Shown here in pieces: positions 49,175-57,794 of a stretch of DNA of 64,000 bases. Made by a program: the position numbers and the translations under genes. The stretch is taken from positions 531,685 to 595,684 of the forward strand of contig NZ_PIPZ01000002.1 of NCBI RefSeq assembly GCF_003987045.1, in the 5' to 3' direction. Position 1 is the first letter of the stretch. Each line of letters opens with the position of its first letter. Origin of the DNA: Pseudidiomarina marina. Its GTDB lineage: Bacteria; Pseudomonadota; Gammaproteobacteria; Enterobacterales; Alteromonadaceae. The notes beneath the pieces were generated by a model that had not been told where the DNA came from, did not search any database, and saw nothing but the letters and a program-made list of their open reading frames with translations.

Positions 49175-50023
49175 TCACAGATTTCCCTGAGTTCGTACGT
49201 TATTGGATAGTTCTCGAGCGGTAGCCATTCTTTGCTGTGCAAGGTTCAAGTAGTCATTCAACTGACACAACGTTAATTGCATCGCGATGAGTTGAGTGAA
49301 ACGCTGCAAGATAAAAATTTGGTGCTCATTAAAATAATGCTCTTGTTTCAGGCTGTCGGCGTAGAGCACAGCAATAATTTTATTCCCTAAAGCAATGGGA
49401 ACCGCTAAAGCCGCTTTAATTTGTTGACGCTTAACACTATCACGATGCTGCAACTGTTGGTGACTTATCGCATTATGTACAACGCACGGTTGACCACTTT
49501 CAATCGCTTGTCGCACGATTGTTGTTGAGCCATCAAAGGGTGACAGCAAGTAAGTGTCATCAAGAAGAACCAAGGCGGTTCGGTCGCTCTGGAGAACCTG
49601 CGATAGGGTATTCTGAGCGGTAGAAATAACCTCTTGTAGAGATGTTGAATGCTGCCACGACTTGCGCATCTGAGTGAGCTGTCGCCCACACCATTGAGCT
49701 TGGTTTATCGCGACTTGTTGTGAATGGTTTTGATGCGGCACAAACATACAAACAACGTCACCTAATCGACAGAGCGAAGATTGCTGAAGCGCTTTTTCTT
49801 CAGCGCGCTGCGCATCTATAAATACACCGTTGGTACTATTTAAATCACGTAAGTGCCAAACGCCTTCGTGACAAAAAAGTAATGCATGCTGTCGCGAAAG
49901 CGTTGGATGATCAATTTGAATGTCGCATTCCGAGCTACGCCCTATCACGTATGCTTCTCGTTCGTGCAAATCGAAGCGCTGCGCGAAACGGTGCTGGAAG
50001 ACGACATCAAATATTGCTCTCAT
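49175..50023 (-). CDS. FHA-GAF domain protein
   Basis: A 282-residue cytoplasmic protein. The N-terminal FHA domain, a phospho-Thr reader, is complete: GRSSECDIQIDHPTLSRQHA, then LRDLNSTNGVFID. A GAF domain follows (about 125-265: DRTALVLLDDTY, ALAVPIALGNKIIAVLYADS). I chose ATG 50023, with AGG upstream; a TTG at 50041 would add six residues and overlap the upstream gene more. It lies 41 bases upstream of the Ser/Thr kinase, its likely phosphorylation partner. Confidence 0.9.
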   Translation of the reverse strand: MRAIFDVVFQHRFAQRFDLHEREAYVIGRSSECDIQIDHPTLSRQHALLFCHEGVWHLRDLNSTNGVFIDAQRAEEKALQQSSLCRLGDVVCMFVPHQNHSQQVAINQAQWCGRQLTQMRKSWQHSTSLQEVISTAQNTLSQVLQSDRTALVLLDDTYLLSPFDGSTTIVRQAIESGQPCVVHNAISHQQLQHRDSVKRQQIKAALAVPIALGNKIIAVLYADSLKQEHYFNEHQIFILQRFTQLIAMQLTLCQLNDYLNLAQQRMATARELSNNVRTQGNL

Positions 50024-50033
50024 CGCACACCTG

Positions 50034-50879
50034 TTACTCAATACGTAAACTAAAGCGGAGCGTTGTTGCAGCTGAAATCAAATTGCCGCGAACATTGTCC
50101 AAATCGTTGCTCGAGCGCCATACGTCAGGATACACAGCACCATTATCTGCTTCGAGTAAATGGATTAAACTTTCGATAGCGGCTAAGGCTTGTCCTTTGT
50201 TACCTGAATTAATTGCACTACCCACAGCATTTATGGAGTCCGATAGAACTTGAAAAGCACCAGCTGAGAGTTGTGATTGGCTCTCATTCGCAATGTTTTC
50301 TAGCCGAGTAAGTTTCGACTGAATAATCGTACTGCCATCACGCAAATCTGCCAAGATTATAAAATCTGAGAATTGGCCACCATTGCCGCGAACTCGGTAG
50401 CTTCCTGAGCCTGTCATGGTGGTGATGTCTTCAAAGGTACCGTTTTGATGTGAGTGAAATAAACGAAGTGGTGTACCTTCGGTATAATGCAGCGACTTAG
50501 TATAAAGCTCAATTGTGTAAACGCCGCTGAATGAAAAACCTTTTTCTGGATCGGGTCGAATTGAAATGAGGACAGGGAATGCTTGTGGAATAGTCGTTAG
50601 TAAGCTATCCGGTAATCGATGCAAAATATCGGGGTCGGCAAGATTTAATAAACTGGCCTCAACGAGCATATTCTGTGGTGTCAATCCTACTGTATTTTCG
50701 AATTGAACTGAAAGGTCGAAGCCGACAAGCGTACTCAATTCAACGGATGCAGTAAGGTTGTTTTGTTGCGAATTAATCGTGAGCGGAACTTCGACTGCAT
50801 TTGCAAAAGTGCTGTAGCTAGATAGGCTAAAACCTAACCACAAAACAGCAACTTTCAATAAGGTTTTGCTAGCGTACAT
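50034..50879 (-). CDS. Secreted protein of unknown function, first gene of the kinase operon
   Basis: A 281-residue protein with a signal peptide (LKVAVLWLGFSLSSYSTFAN). The middle is beta-rich (GVYTIELYTKSLHY, GSGSYRVRGNGGQFSDFIIL), and a helical C-terminal part follows (about 185-245: ANESQSQLSAGAFQVLSDS). I do not recognise the family. It overlaps the FHA frame only if the longer FHA start is used; otherwise the genes are 10 bases apart in overlap with the stop. As it is exported, it might be the ligand or client of the kinase's periplasmic TPR region (inference only). Confidence 0.7.
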   Translation of the reverse strand: MYASKTLLKVAVLWLGFSLSSYSTFANAVEVPLTINSQQNNLTASVELSTLVGFDLSVQFENTVGLTPQNMLVEASLLNLADPDILHRLPDSLLTTIPQAFPVLISIRPDPEKGFSFSGVYTIELYTKSLHYTEGTPLRLFHSHQNGTFEDITTMTGSGSYRVRGNGGQFSDFIILADLRDGSTIIQSKLTRLENIANESQSQLSAGAFQVLSDSINAVGSAINSGNKGQALAAIESLIHLLEADNGAVYPDVWRSSNDLDNVRGNLISAATTLRFSLRIE

Positions 50880-50895
50880 GATTAAATCCTCGGTG

Positions 50896-50915
50896 TTCTG
50901 TTACATTCTGTTACA
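50896..50915 (-). repeat. Tandem 10-mer upstream of the kinase operon
   Basis: TTCTGTTACA occurs twice without a gap (minus strand TGTAACAGAA twice), 17 bases before the ATG of the secreted protein. It may be a regulator site or part of the leader. Confidence 0.6.
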
Positions 50916-50972
50916 TTTTTTAGGTTAAAATTTACCCAGAAGTTCGATGTTTGTCACGCTTTTCTAAGAATA

Positions 50973-50995
50973 AAGGGCTACCTCGGGTAGCCCTT
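50973..50995 (-). terminator. Hairpin after the S8 peptidase gene
   Basis: A 10-base stem AAGGGCTACC / GGTAGCCCTT with a 3-base loop lies 18 bases past the peptidase stop, followed on the minus strand by TTATTCTT. The T run is weak, so termination may be partial. Confidence 0.6.
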
Positions 50996-51012
50996 GATAT
51001 TGTTCAAGCCTA

Positions 51013-53493
51013 TTAATTGGCCTGATAGTAGTTGCTGTATAAGCGCCCAGCGGTAAGTGCATAGTGCGCTCGAGTTATGGTTGTATCAGGCACAAAATGA
51101 GCTCGCAATGACGGTTCGAGTGCGAAAGCATCTTGCTCAATTGAGAAACGAACGTTCAAAAGCGAATAACGAATCGCAACCTGTACATAGCCTTTCAAAT
51201 GGGACGGAATTGCATCTTGGTCAGCCAAGACAATCGTTTCATCTTTATAATCCACCACAATATCTTGATTTGGATCGAAGGCTAAAGCTTCACTTTCTAA
51301 ACCAAGCGTTTGTACTAGAGAATAGGCTAGATCGAGTTTATTAACTTTACCTCGTGGATCAAAATTCCCGTTGTTTGACAGCATTACAGGAGCTTGTGAT
51401 TGCTCGTTGTCTTTAAGTGCGCCACCAATTACCGATACAGATTCCGCAAAAACTTTGGAGTCACTGGGAACATTTGCCAATGAAGGCTGAGGTTCATTTA
51501 GTAAATCGCGGTACTGGCGAATTGCACCGCCCATGACGAGATACTGAGCCAAGTCTCTACGCAGTAAGGCATCGTCAGGGCGGAATTTTCCGTTGTTGAA
51601 ACCGTCTACCAAGCGCTCCGAAACGGCAAATTCAATCGCGTTCCGCTGTGGGTGACCATTGATATCGTCAACACCTTCGTAGCCACCACTTAACTCGAAA
51701 GAAACGGTGCCCGCAATAACTTCTGGAACACCAGGACCATTCGTTATATCAAGCGGATCGGGATCAACCCCAGATAGCGAAGTTAAACCATAAACATACA
51801 CTTGCCATGTGCCCGGTTGACCTGGAGCTGCAACACGCATTCCAGTTTCAAGAACAGGTAAGGTGAGGTTGCCGAAATACTCAGTACCATCAGGGGCAAC
51901 AAGTACAAGCTTCGTCGTATTGGCTAACGATTCAGCGCTGGCTTTTACCCACGCTACGTCTTCACCTACTTCGAAACTAAAGGTTTCAGGTTCGCCAACG
52001 GGTGCGTAAAGTACCTCAAAGTTTTCAACGCGGTCGCTGGTGACCAATACAGCATTGGCGTTGAAAGAATTTAAATTGTTGACACTAGCGACGTGATCCA
52101 TATCGAAGTTTAGCGCAGCAGAGACAGCCGATTTTGCGTTAACATAACCACCGCCAACTTCCCATTTTTCATAACCTGGCATATTGGTCGCAGTTTCTTG
52201 CAGTAAGCGCTTGATATCCAATAGTGAGAGATCAGGGTTAGCTTCCATCATTAGAGCGACGATACCAGCAACGTGAGGTGTTGCCATTGAGGTGCCTGAA
52301 ATCATTGTGTAGAACGGAACATATTCAGTTTCAATCGCGTCAAGGTCAGCTTCGCCACCATTCGAGACTAAATTGGTACTCGCTCGCGTTGAGATAATAT
52401 CAACACCAGGGGCGACAACGGTGATTTCATTATTGTAGGTCCATGTTGTGTTATCGGGCATTGCAAAAGTGCCGGTTTCGCTTTTTAAGCCGCGGGATGA
52501 GAAACCGGCGAGCTGACCAAACTTGTCACCAGCACCTACGGAAATTCCCCATGGAATTTGAGCATATGGGTTGTGACTGTCCTCACCTGGACCTGAATTG
52601 CCAGCTGCAAATACAGATAAAATCCCGAGCTTATATGCTTTATAGGAGGCAATGCTGACCGGGCTATCCGGACTAAATTTACCGCTTGAGCCCCAGGAGT
52701 TACTCATGATGCGAATCGGCGAATTAAAAGCATAAACGTTATTAATGGCGTAATCGTAACCGCCTACGGCATCAAGAATTGATAAACCAGCACCAGAACC
52801 ATAACCAATCAAGTCAGCCTCTGGCGCGGCACCTAAATATTTGCCGTCAGACATCATGCCAGTGCCAGCAATAGTTCCGGCGACATGGGTTCCGTGTCCT
52901 ACATTCAAATCGGTATTGATTTGTCCTTCAAGGACAAAACCATCGGTTGGTGCAACTAAACTTATCGCCTGCGCATGAGTCACGGCTTGCACGTTTTCTA
53001 TTACTTTCTCGCCGAATAAAAGATCTTGGTGTGAAGCGTCAATGCCGGAGTCATTGACCATGATCGTGATACCGTCGCCGGTATAAGATGTCCCATTTCG
53101 AGCGACAAAATCGGCGGACTGCAACTGCTCTACACCAGTAATTTTTCGTGCATCTGCGTTAAAGTATTCAAGTTGGCGATTTAACCAAATAGAACGAACA
53201 TTCGGAAGTGACTTGAGCTGTTCTATTTGAGCGCTGGTTGCGACAACACCAATAATTGGTAAAGAAGAAAATTGAACTCCTTCTGTAATTCCTAAATTCA
53301 GAAGTTGTTGTAATTGCGATTCAGAAACTGGCTCGAGTTGGTCGTAGGTGACCACCACAGTTAAGCTTTCAGTTGCTGATAATGTTGGTAGCTTGGCCTG
53401 CAATTGCTCACCAATAACAGCGTTTGCTAACGCCTGACCTGGTGCTGTTGCAAGTGTTAGTGCAGCAATGGTTGAGAGTGTAAATTTTTTCAT
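51013..53493 (-). CDS. Secreted subtilisin-like serine peptidase (S8) with SLH-like C terminus
   Basis: An 826-residue exported protease. It has a signal peptide (1-23), then an inhibitor-type propeptide (about 40-110). The catalytic domain carries Asp148 (NDSGIDASHQDL), His200 (GHGTHVAGT), the oxyanion Asn299 (AAGNSGPG) and Ser402 (SGTSMATPHVAG). A beta-rich domain follows (about 480-620). The C-terminal 200 residues contain S-layer-homology-like segments (AVSERLVDGFNNGKFRPDDA, LLRRDLAQYLVMGG). It lies upstream of the kinase operon, same strand, separated by 133 bases and a hairpin. Confidence 0.92.
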   Translation of the reverse strand: MKKFTLSTIAALTLATAPGQALANAVIGEQLQAKLPTLSATESLTVVVTYDQLEPVSESQLQQLLNLGITEGVQFSSLPIIGVVATSAQIEQLKSLPNVRSIWLNRQLEYFNADARKITGVEQLQSADFVARNGTSYTGDGITIMVNDSGIDASHQDLLFGEKVIENVQAVTHAQAISLVAPTDGFVLEGQINTDLNVGHGTHVAGTIAGTGMMSDGKYLGAAPEADLIGYGSGAGLSILDAVGGYDYAINNVYAFNSPIRIMSNSWGSSGKFSPDSPVSIASYKAYKLGILSVFAAGNSGPGEDSHNPYAQIPWGISVGAGDKFGQLAGFSSRGLKSETGTFAMPDNTTWTYNNEITVVAPGVDIISTRASTNLVSNGGEADLDAIETEYVPFYTMISGTSMATPHVAGIVALMMEANPDLSLLDIKRLLQETATNMPGYEKWEVGGGYVNAKSAVSAALNFDMDHVASVNNLNSFNANAVLVTSDRVENFEVLYAPVGEPETFSFEVGEDVAWVKASAESLANTTKLVLVAPDGTEYFGNLTLPVLETGMRVAAPGQPGTWQVYVYGLTSLSGVDPDPLDITNGPGVPEVIAGTVSFELSGGYEGVDDINGHPQRNAIEFAVSERLVDGFNNGKFRPDDALLRRDLAQYLVMGGAIRQYRDLLNEPQPSLANVPSDSKVFAESVSVIGGALKDNEQSQAPVMLSNNGNFDPRGKVNKLDLAYSLVQTLGLESEALAFDPNQDIVVDYKDETIVLADQDAIPSHLKGYVQVAIRYSLLNVRFSIEQDAFALEPSLRAHFVPDTTITRAHYALTAGRLYSNYYQAN

Positions 53494-53559
53494 TATTGTA
53501 TCCTCGTTGCTTAAAGTTTATGCACTTTCGAGAATGCTCCGAGGTCACAAGAATATATA

Positions 53560-53584
53560 TAGGGGTGATCCCCTAATTTTTTTT
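53560..53584 (+). terminator. Terminator-like hairpin in the S8/ccoG intergenic region
   Basis: TAGGGG / CCCCTA with a TGAT loop and eight T on the plus strand. No plus-strand gene ends here, so it may be a leader element or belong to an antisense transcript. On the minus strand it lies in the likely promoter region of the S8 gene. Confidence 0.5.
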
Positions 53585-53682
53585 CGGGGTTGTATTCGGC
53601 AAAGGTTGCGCCTGCGCAGTGAATTTTTAGACGAATTAAGCGTATAATCAATGAATCGTTAGAAAATGGCTGAGAGCGTGGT

Positions 53683-55104
53683 ATGGCTATGGAACAAAAA
53701 ATCGAAGTGCAGGCGGCCGATAAAGTAAAAATCCATCGTCCCGATCCAGACAAACGCAGTAACGCTTATTCGCCACGTAATCGTATTTATGTGCGCGATG
53801 TAAAAGGTACGCTTGAATGGTTCCGCCGCAGTTTCGGTTTCATTTTGTTGTTCGTGTTTGCCGTATTGCCATGGTTGCAATGGCATGGCGAGCAGGCCAT
53901 TTTGCTCGATATCGCTGAACAACGTTTCCGTATTTTCGGCCTTACAATGTGGCCACAAGATTTCACCATTCTTGCTTGGATATTTATTGTCTCGGCTTTT
54001 GCCCTATTTTTCGTGACAACGCTGTACGGACGCGTGTGGTGTGGTTTTATGTGTCCGCAGACCACTTGGACGTTTATTTTCATGTGGTTTGAAAAGAAGT
54101 TCGAAGGCTCACGAAATCAACGGATGTCACTCGATAAACGGCCTTGGGACTTTGATAAATTCTGGCGCAAAGCGGGTAAACATACGTCATGGGTGATTGT
54201 TTCGTTGTTAACGGCGATGATATTCGTCGGTTACTTCATGGATGTACGTGAATTATTCACGCAATTTTGGACACTCGATGCCGGTTTCTGGGCAACCTTT
54301 TCGGTCGTTTTCTTCGCGTTTTGTACATACGGGAATGCAGGCTGGATGCGCGAAATCATGTGTACGCACATGTGCCCATATGCACGATTTCAATCGGCGA
54401 TGTTTGATAAAGACACGGTGACCGTTTCGTATGACCCGAACCGCGGCGAGCCTCGAGGCGGGCGCTCACGTAAGAAAGATCCAAAAGAGTTAGGGTTAGG
54501 CGACTGTATTGATTGTTACATGTGCGTACAAGTGTGCCCAACTGGTATTGATATTCGAAACGGCCTGCAATATGAGTGCATTAACTGTGGTGCCTGTGTG
54601 GATGCCTGTAACGACGTCATGGATAAAATGAACTATCCTCGAGGCCTTATTCGTTTTACTACTGAACGCAATCTGCAAGGCGGTCGAACTCATAAGTTAC
54701 GCTTTAAAGCGGTCGGCTATTTTGTCGTGATGGTCGTCATGACAGGGTTATTGATTTGGGATATTTCAACTCGGGTACCGCTACAAGTGGATGTACTACG
54801 TGACCGAAACCAGTTGTATAGCATAAACATGGATGGCTGGGTGCAGAACGTATTTACCTTGAAAATTTTAAACAAGTCACAGCAAACACAAACGTACAAA
54901 ATTACGGCGCAAGGGTTTGAACGTAGCCAGTTGATCGGTGATGACACGATTACGGTGGGTGCCGGTGAAGTGGCAACCTTGCCAATTACCTTGGCGGTTC
55001 ACCCTGATGATGTGACTGAGCGCGTGCAAGATGTCATCTTTACGGTTACCAATGAAGCTGGCGATGTGAGCGAGCAGCATGTAAGTCGATTCCTCTATGA
55101 GTGA
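53683..55104 (+). CDS. ccoG: Cytochrome c oxidase accessory protein CcoG (FixG/RdxA)
   Basis: A 473-residue membrane iron-sulfur protein that helps copper delivery to cbb3-type oxidase. About five membrane helices are visible. WCGFMCPQTTWT lies near residue 120. Two 4Fe-4S ferredoxin motifs (CIDCYMCVQVCPTG and CINCGACVDACNDVMD) are followed by an Ig-like C-terminal domain. No ccoNOPQ gene is nearby. A TATAAT lies at 53643-53648, a candidate -10. It overlaps srkA by 8 bases. Confidence 0.95.
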   Translation: MAMEQKIEVQAADKVKIHRPDPDKRSNAYSPRNRIYVRDVKGTLEWFRRSFGFILLFVFAVLPWLQWHGEQAILLDIAEQRFRIFGLTMWPQDFTILAWIFIVSAFALFFVTTLYGRVWCGFMCPQTTWTFIFMWFEKKFEGSRNQRMSLDKRPWDFDKFWRKAGKHTSWVIVSLLTAMIFVGYFMDVRELFTQFWTLDAGFWATFSVVFFAFCTYGNAGWMREIMCTHMCPYARFQSAMFDKDTVTVSYDPNRGEPRGGRSRKKDPKELGLGDCIDCYMCVQVCPTGIDIRNGLQYECINCGACVDACNDVMDKMNYPRGLIRFTTERNLQGGRTHKLRFKAVGYFVVMVVMTGLLIWDISTRVPLQVDVLRDRNQLYSINMDGWVQNVFTLKILNKSQQTQTYKITAQGFERSQLIGDDTITVGAGEVATLPITLAVHPDDVTERVQDVIFTVTNEAGDVSEQHVSRFLYE

Positions 55105-56095
55105 TCATCACGACGACTTTAGTTTTCATAATTTAACACCCGAGCGCATCGCCGATGCGCTCGCGGATGTCGGGGTTGACCCGCAATCTGGGCTACTAGC
55201 ACTGAATAGCTACGAGAACCGTGTCTATCAATTTATTGCTGACGATAATCGACGTTATGTCGCCAAATTTTATCGTCCAGCTCGGTGGAGCGATGCGCAA
55301 ATTCTTGAAGAACACCAGTTCACGCAAGAATTACTTGATGAAGAAGTTCCTGCCGTAGCACCGCTAAAACTTGCTGGCGCTACTCTGCATCATTACGAGG
55401 GGTATCGTTTTGCTGTATTCCCAAGCGTGGGCGGACGTGCCGTTGAGCCAGGTGATCTCGATCAGTTAGAACGTATTGGCCGACAAATTGGGCGCTTGCA
55501 TGCGGTGGCGAAACAACGCCAATTCGCAACGCGTCCGAATGTTTCCTATCACGAATATGTCACTGAGGCATTAGCTACTTTAAGTACTTCATCGCTGTTG
55601 CCGAATAATCTGCATGATGCCTTTTTTGCTATTGCTGAGCCGCTAGCAAACCACCTCAAACAAATTGATTTGAATGCCTTTACGCAACAACGATTGCATG
55701 GAGACTGTCATTTGGGCAATATGTTGTTGCGTGATGAGCAACTGATGTTCGTTGATTTCGACGATGCGCGCACCGGCCCCGCCATTCAAGATTTATGGAT
55801 GATGTTAGCGGGAGACGATAGAGCCGAACGCACATTGCAGCTCGATGTATTGCTTGAGGGCTACCAAGAGTTCTGTGATTTCGATAGTAAAGAAACGCAA
55901 TTAATTGAACCCTTGCGCAGTTTTCGAATCATACACTACATGGCGTGGTTAGCCCGCCGTTGGGGAGATAGCGCATTTCAACGTGCGTTCCCGTGGTTTG
56001 CTGAGCAACGTTACTGGGAACAACAGGTGCTGACACTGAAAGAACAATTTGCGGCGTTGCAAGAACCACCGATTCAATTGCAGCCGCAATATTAA
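55097..56095 (+). CDS. srkA: Stress response kinase A (YihE-type Ser/Thr kinase)
   Basis: A 332-residue choline-kinase-fold protein kinase (E. coli SrkA is 328). The catalytic loop is LHGDCHLGNMLLRD, and the metal-binding DFD lies in FVDFDDARTGP. In E. coli, SrkA counters stress-induced death linked to MazEF. It lies directly before dsbA, as in E. coli, which fixes the identity. Confidence 0.95.
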   Translation: MSDHHDDFSFHNLTPERIADALADVGVDPQSGLLALNSYENRVYQFIADDNRRYVAKFYRPARWSDAQILEEHQFTQELLDEEVPAVAPLKLAGATLHHYEGYRFAVFPSVGGRAVEPGDLDQLERIGRQIGRLHAVAKQRQFATRPNVSYHEYVTEALATLSTSSLLPNNLHDAFFAIAEPLANHLKQIDLNAFTQQRLHGDCHLGNMLLRDEQLMFVDFDDARTGPAIQDLWMMLAGDDRAERTLQLDVLLEGYQEFCDFDSKETQLIEPLRSFRIIHYMAWLARRWGDSAFQRAFPWFAEQRYWEQQVLTLKEQFAALQEPPIQLQPQY

Positions 56096-56133
56096 TTTAA
56101 TTCGTAACAAACAAACTGTAGGACGTTCTGCCC

Positions 56134-56733
56134 ATGAAGAAGTTGTTGTTAGTTGTTGTCGCTTTAATGATGTTGCCGTTGAGTGCACAAGAATTTAAAG
56201 AAGACGTTCACTATGAGGTGATTGCTGAACAAGGTACAGCGAAGCCAGAAATTAAAGAATTCTTCTCGTTTTACTGCATTCACTGCTACCGTTTTGAACC
56301 AATTGCAGCAGCAATGAAAGAAGCGTATCCACAGGCTTTTGAAAAGTCACATATTGTTTCTCATCCAACCCTTGAACTGATGGCGCGTGGTTTTGCTGCA
56401 GCGAAGTTGTTCAAGAAAGAAGAAGAAATTAGCCAAGCGTTTTATGAGCGTATTCACGCGCAAAAACAGCAAATCACGACAGAAGAGCAGCTACAGGCTA
56501 TTTTCCACGTGAATGGCATTAGCAAAGACAAGTTTGAAAAAGCCATGAAACACCCATTGGTTGAGAAGCAAGTAAACGACATGGACCGCGACATGCGTGC
56601 CTATAACGTGAACGCGACGCCAACCTTTATTGTGAACGGCAAGTATCGTATGAAAACCGATGGTTTCCGTGATAGCAAAGACTTTATGGCTGATTTCGTG
56701 AAGGCCGCAGGTTACTTGCTCGAGAAGCAATAA
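56134..56733 (+). CDS. dsbA: Thiol:disulfide oxidoreductase DsbA with CIHC active site
   Basis: A 199-residue periplasmic oxidase of protein thiols. A signal peptide (KKLLLVVVALMMLPLSA) precedes the mature protein. The active site is Cys48-Ile-His-Cys51 in FFSFYCIHCYRFEP; most DsbA proteins have CPHC. The cis-proline loop is NATPTFIVNGKY. The His that makes DsbA strongly oxidising is kept. Follows srkA as in E. coli, where the two can be co-transcribed. Confidence 0.94.
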   Translation: MKKLLLVVVALMMLPLSAQEFKEDVHYEVIAEQGTAKPEIKEFFSFYCIHCYRFEPIAAAMKEAYPQAFEKSHIVSHPTLELMARGFAAAKLFKKEEEISQAFYERIHAQKQQITTEEQLQAIFHVNGISKDKFEKAMKHPLVEKQVNDMDRDMRAYNVNATPTFIVNGKYRMKTDGFRDSKDFMADFVKAAGYLLEKQ

Positions 56734-56752
56734 GTTTAAAAGCTGGCTGTGC

Positions 56753-57655
56753 TTAGTTGAAAAAACCTGCGCGTACGCGGTTAATAATTTCATCTTTGCG
56801 CAGCCAACGCTTATTCATCCAATCCTGAAAGTGCGCTTTAAACGCTTCATCGGCAAAATAATCACCAATTAAATCCTCGGTGACAGGCAACGTTTCCACA
56901 TTCACATATACATCACGTAACTGACCGCTTAGTAACTGCCATACGGCCGGTTTTTTATCATCCGGATAAACAATCGTAATATCTAATATGGCATCAAATT
57001 GATTCCCCATAATCTGCAACGCAAATGCTGTACCGCCCGCCTTAGGAGGCAACAAATGTTGGAACGAGCTATGACGTTTCGCATGCTTTTCAGGGGTAAA
57101 ACGGGTGCCTTCGCAAAAGTTAATCACCGTGGTAGGAATATGACGAAACTTCTGACATTTCTTACGAGTGGTTTCAATGTCCTTGCCTTGTAGCTTGGGA
57201 TTTTTAGCTATTTGCTCGCGTGAATAACGTTTCATAAACGGCATGTCTAAAGTCCAGCAGCCGAGGCCAACTATCGGAATCCAAATCAGCGGTTGCTTTA
57301 AGAAAAACCGTGGCATTGGCATGTTGCGGCAGGCTAAATGCATAAGCACCAGAATATCGACCCAGCTACGATGATTTGCCATGATCATATACCAACGGTC
57401 GCGATGCAGTTCACTGTCGCCATCAATATGCCAGCGCATGGGTTGCGTTAATCGGAATAGCGCCGACATGGCGTAACCCCATAGGCGAAACACGGCGTTT
57501 GCCCACGTAGACAGCACACGCTGCACGGCAGGTATTGGCAGTAACAACTTAGGTAAACCCACCAAAATCACCATGGCACCAATCACGGCGGTGGAAACGA
57601 GAGCGAAAGTAAAATTAATTAATAATCGAAACGGAATCAGTAACGTTGTCAGCAT
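56753..57655 (-). CDS. yihG: 1-acyl-glycerol-3-phosphate acyltransferase-like protein (YihG type)
   Basis: A 300-residue PlsC-family membrane acyltransferase. Motif I is NHRSWVDILVL (HX4D), and motif III is NFCEGTRFTPEKHAKR. Length and location next to srkA-dsbA match E. coli YihG (order srkA-dsbA-yihF-yihG). E. coli YihG is a minor lysophosphatidic acid acyltransferase. It is convergent with dsbA. Confidence 0.88.
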   Translation of the reverse strand: MLTTLLIPFRLLINFTFALVSTAVIGAMVILVGLPKLLLPIPAVQRVLSTWANAVFRLWGYAMSALFRLTQPMRWHIDGDSELHRDRWYMIMANHRSWVDILVLMHLACRNMPMPRFFLKQPLIWIPIVGLGCWTLDMPFMKRYSREQIAKNPKLQGKDIETTRKKCQKFRHIPTTVINFCEGTRFTPEKHAKRHSSFQHLLPPKAGGTAFALQIMGNQFDAILDITIVYPDDKKPAVWQLLSGQLRDVYVNVETLPVTEDLIGDYFADEAFKAHFQDWMNKRWLRKDEIINRVRAGFFN

Positions 57656-57749
57656 GTTTGCGCCAGATTGTGCTTGTCATGATAGTTATGCGCCTATGAT
57701 ACCCATTTGCGAAATACTTGCCAGCCTCGAAAAAAGCCTCTAAAGTATA

Positions 57750-57765
57750 CTGTATATATGTACAG
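57750..57765. promoter_or_regulatory. LexA (SOS) box upstream of imuA
   Basis: CTGTATATATGTACAG fits the gammaproteobacterial LexA consensus CTGT-N8-ACAG with an AT-rich centre. It lies 30 bases before the imuA ATG, so it would repress the whole mutagenesis cassette until SOS induction. Confidence 0.92.
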
Positions 57766-57794
57766 TATTTGTGGTTGTTTTGCCGAGGTGAGTG

